A stretch of 23,594 nt of DNA from an uncultured Oscillospiraceae bacterium (lineage in GTDB: Bacteria > Bacillota > Clostridia > Oscillospirales > Ruminococcaceae): positions 1 through 23,594 of the forward strand of contig CABUEI010000032.1 in the NCBI GenBank assembly GCA_902490585.1. Direction: 5' to 3'. Both the position numbers and the translations under genes were made by a program. The notes beneath the pieces are model-generated. The model was given only the letters and a program-made list of their open reading frames with translations. It did not search any database and had not been told where the DNA came from. The number at the start of each line of letters is the position of its first letter. Positions within the stretch are counted from its first letter, which is position 1. Shown here piece by piece: positions 21,478 to 23,594 of this stretch.

Positions 21478-23594
21478 TCAAAGGGTGACTTTCAGCCATA
21501 CACGCTTTATTTTACCCGAATTTGCAAGAACAAGTGCGTACAGCTTTTTGGTATAAGCGTAAACTTCGGTACGTTCTTCCTCAGAAATTTCGTTTACGGA
21601 GAACTCAGCCTTTTCGATGATCTTCATTACGTCAGCAAGGCTTATATCCATACCGAGAGATTTAAGCTTTTCATCTGCACGAACGGCAAAATCGTACGGG
21701 AGTTCCGTGCCGTCGGGGGCTATGTCGGTAACTCCGAACAGCTTCATGATAAAGCCGTACATATCCTTTACCGCAACGACGGTATCCCTTGACTTGCGGA
21801 AATTCTTCATACGCTTTTTGTTCCTGCGTTTAACGGAATTTATGAATGCAAGTATCAGTACAATTACCGCAACAATGCCGAGCACAGCAAACGCAATCTT
21901 AATAACAAGCGAGATATCTGTTTGACCTGTACTATTGCTGTTTGTTCCCGAATTACCCGATGAATTGTCTGCTGAGGGTGATGTAACAGGCGGAGTTGTA
22001 GCGGAAGTTGTTGACGGCGACGGAGTTGTTACTGCCGTTGTGGTGGTGGTTGTGGTTGTAGTCTGCGGCGGTGTTGTATCGGAAGGAGTGTCGGTCTGTG
22101 ACGGGTCGATGTAGTCGCCAGTGAAACTGTTTCCGCCGTAGCCTGTCGGGTCAAACGGCAACCAGCCGAAGTCTTTTGAATATACCTCTACCCATGCGTG
22201 AAGGGAATTTTCATGGATCGTCTTTTCGTACACTCCCGTGCTTTCGTTAAGCTCAAGCTTGCCGGTTGTAAAGCCGGTGATATAACGTGCAGGTATGCCT
22301 TTTGAACGTAAAGCAAGCGTCATTGTGCTTGCGTACAGTGCACAGTGTCCCTGCCTTGTATTGAACAGGAAGTTACCGAGCATTGTGTTGCTTTTATCCG
22401 ATGTGTTATCGGTTGTAAGTGAATATTTGTAGTGTGTTCTGAGATACTCACACATGCCGTAGGCGTAAAGCAGATTATTATCAACCGAACCTGCATTATC
22501 CCCCTCGACACCCTCAAATTCCGAAATGAACTTCCTGATATTTTCGGCTTCGCTGTCGGGAACTGTAGTATAAGTATCACGGACATAACGGTCGTATTCC
22601 TTTTTATCTGAAATGTATCTTTTGGCATCTTCAGAACTGCCGAATCCGACTGTGCTTAGTACATTTATCTTGTTGCTGTCGGACATATCGTCCGATGCTA
22701 TTGCAAATGTTCCTATATTTGCAGGAACAAGAACGTTTGCTTCAAAGCTCTTCATCCAGTTCTTACGGTCGGCTATTCTTACAACGGTATCGCCGTACCA
22801 TTTGAAGTTCTCATTGCTCATGTAAGCATTGTTATCCGGTAAAAACGGCTTGAATACAATGTTTGTATTCTTGAGATATTCAATACTTACGCTCTGTGAT
22901 GAGTACATAAATGACGGAGAATAGCTGTAGTCCTCGTATTTTCCGTCTTCAAGAGCAAAAAATATGCCGTCAAATCCTATATCCTGCGAGTGAGCTTTTA
23001 TATATTCGTAATCATTGCTTGTAAGAGAGTTCTGCGATAATCCGCCGAACAGTCTGACATACTGCTCAACCTGTGCAATCTGCTCGGGCGAGAAGCTGTC
23101 GCTGATATTGTATTCACCGCTGTAGAGCTTGTTCTGTTCGGTCTTTTTCTGTATACTTGTCCAGCTTCTGCCGTCGAAATCAACACCGATATCGCCGACA
23201 AGATACATACCTGTTTCATTGTTCGAGCGTATTTTCAGAACGGGTTCGTTTGCGGACTGAGGAGGAGCGTTAAGCTCTATGTTGTTATTGATGAAATAGT
23301 TATCCGATGAGAAATAACCGTTGAACAGTCCGCCGATATTACCCGAAAAAGCAAGACTGAAGTATTCTCCGATGTCGGTAAAGAACTTTACGGTTGTGTT
23401 TATTATATCATCTGTGTTGATGTAGCTCATTTCGGGGAAAAGCTTCTGCGAGCCGAAAGTTGCACCGAATGTAATAACTGCGGCAAGAATACCGCAAAGA
23501 CAGTTTCTGCTGTAGCGTGACAGCTCGGATTTTGCTGTCTGTAACGGATTTTTCTTGCGGAGATTTTTTCTGAAAAGTTTTTCGTCGGTTGTCG
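21478..23594 (-). CDS. Transglutaminase-like membrane protein, C-terminal 705 codons (5' end outside the window)
   Basis: The frame is open through the right edge, so the gene is partial; the Met at 23430 is internal. The visible part starts with a charged stretch and a membrane segment (CLCGILAAVITFGATFGSQK, about 23500-23450). A large extracytoplasmic region follows, with a transglutaminase core. It has Cys in RQGHCALYAS (codon 22342-22344), His in SLHAWVEVYS (22198-22200) and Asp in PFDPTGYGG (22150-22152), the Cys-His-Asp triad. A Thr/Pro/Ser linker, a second membrane segment (SLVIKIAFAVLGIVAVIVLI) and a cytosolic tail with AEFSVNEISEEERTEV complete it. The tail resembles DUF4129. This is the TgpA-like layout found with MoxR and DUF58 proteins. 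The enzyme may act as a cysteine protease or peptide crosslinker at the cell surface; the substrate is unknown. Confidence 0.9.
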   Translation of the reverse strand, partial: TTDEKLFRKNLRKKNPLQTAKSELSRYSRNCLCGILAAVITFGATFGSQKLFPEMSYINTDDIINTTVKFFTDIGEYFSLAFSGNIGGLFNGYFSSDNYFINNNIELNAPPQSANEPVLKIRSNNETGMYLVGDIGVDFDGRSWTSIQKKTEQNKLYSGEYNISDSFSPEQIAQVEQYVRLFGGLSQNSLTSNDYEYIKAHSQDIGFDGIFFALEDGKYEDYSYSPSFMYSSQSVSIEYLKNTNIVFKPFLPDNNAYMSNENFKWYGDTVVRIADRKNWMKSFEANVLVPANIGTFAIASDDMSDSNKINVLSTVGFGSSEDAKRYISDKKEYDRYVRDTYTTVPDSEAENIRKFISEFEGVEGDNAGSVDNNLLYAYGMCEYLRTHYKYSLTTDNTSDKSNTMLGNFLFNTRQGHCALYASTMTLALRSKGIPARYITGFTTGKLELNESTGVYEKTIHENSLHAWVEVYSKDFGWLPFDPTGYGGNSFTGDYIDPSQTDTPSDTTPPQTTTTTTTTTAVTTPSPSTTSATTPPVTSPSADNSSGNSGTNSNSTGQTDISLVIKIAFAVLGIVAVIVLILAFINSVKRRNKKRMKNFRKSRDTVVAVKDMYGFIMKLFGVTDIAPDGTELPYDFAVRADEKLKSLGMDISLADVMKIIEKAEFSVNEISEEERTEVYAYTKKLYALVLANSGKIKRVWLKVTL
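22036..22062 (-). repeat. Poly-threonine codon run in the transglutaminase linker
   Basis: Nine consecutive ACN codons with mixed third bases lie inside a longer Thr/Pro/Ser-rich segment (about 21940-22110). The synonymous variety suggests selection for a threonine-rich, possibly glycosylated, stalk rather than recent slippage. Confidence 0.75.

Noticed and set aside
23428..23430. ATG at 23430 as the true start of the transglutaminase-like gene
   Set aside because: The frame stays open to the window edge and the upstream part encodes a plausible charged stretch and membrane segment, so the methionine is internal.
1..23594. Mobile elements, CRISPR arrays, tRNA or rRNA genes
   Set aside because: I found no regularly spaced repeats, transposase or integrase genes, or recognisable structural RNA genes besides the riboswitch.

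Overview
The window reads as core chromosome of a low-to-mid GC Gram-positive anaerobe of the Clostridia. The short intergenic spaces, AGGAGG-type ribosome binding sites, sigma-A style promoters, the paired LacI regulators and the family-level look of the proteins fit a gut Oscillospiraceae/Ruminococcus-like or [Eubacterium] siraeum-like species. That placement is inference from gene content, not a database match. I see no prophage, insertion sequence, CRISPR array, tRNA or rRNA.

Left part (1-2743, minus strand): ruvC-ruvA-ruvB (Holliday junction processing) run from a good promoter at 2715-2743 into the start of glmM (cell-wall precursor synthesis), which leaves the window. Divergent from them is a plus-strand operon (2802-5942): an ApbE lipoprotein that flavinylates proteins, an EetA-like NusG-domain-II protein, an EetB-like Gx transporter, a small UPF0291 protein, and a protein resembling a histidine kinase that has lost its catalytic boxes. 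A terminator follows, then an OmpR-type response regulator (6199-6870) and an intact membrane histidine kinase (7123-8643), which end at a bidirectional terminator.

Middle (8704-14005): two divergent LacI-family regulators flank a 393-base regulatory region. The leftward one has a promoter overlapped by a palindromic operator, so it is probably autoregulated. The rightward one is translationally coupled to a TatD nuclease. Next come a CBS/CorC-type protein without its membrane domain and, convergently, galM (aldose 1-epimerase).

Right part (14124-23594, minus strand): a P-type cation ATPase is preceded by a complete yybP-ykoY (manganese) riboswitch with its own promoter and terminator, so it probably exports Mn2+ and/or Ca2+. 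Upstream of it lie an eight-TM protein with a DUF4129-like tail, a DUF58 protein and a MoxR ATPase. These form an operon led by a DHH-family phosphoesterase. A large transglutaminase-like membrane protein, cut by the window end, lies just upstream. MoxR, DUF58, DUF4129 and transglutaminase proteins form a widely conserved but poorly understood envelope-associated module; the DHH phosphoesterase in its midst is less expected.

The points most worth a second look are the riboswitch-ATPase pair, the stripped-down flavinylation/EetAB cluster with no visible acceptor, the pseudokinase-like protein beside a two-component system, and the phosphoesterase within the MoxR module. None amounts to a clearly new system on sequence alone.
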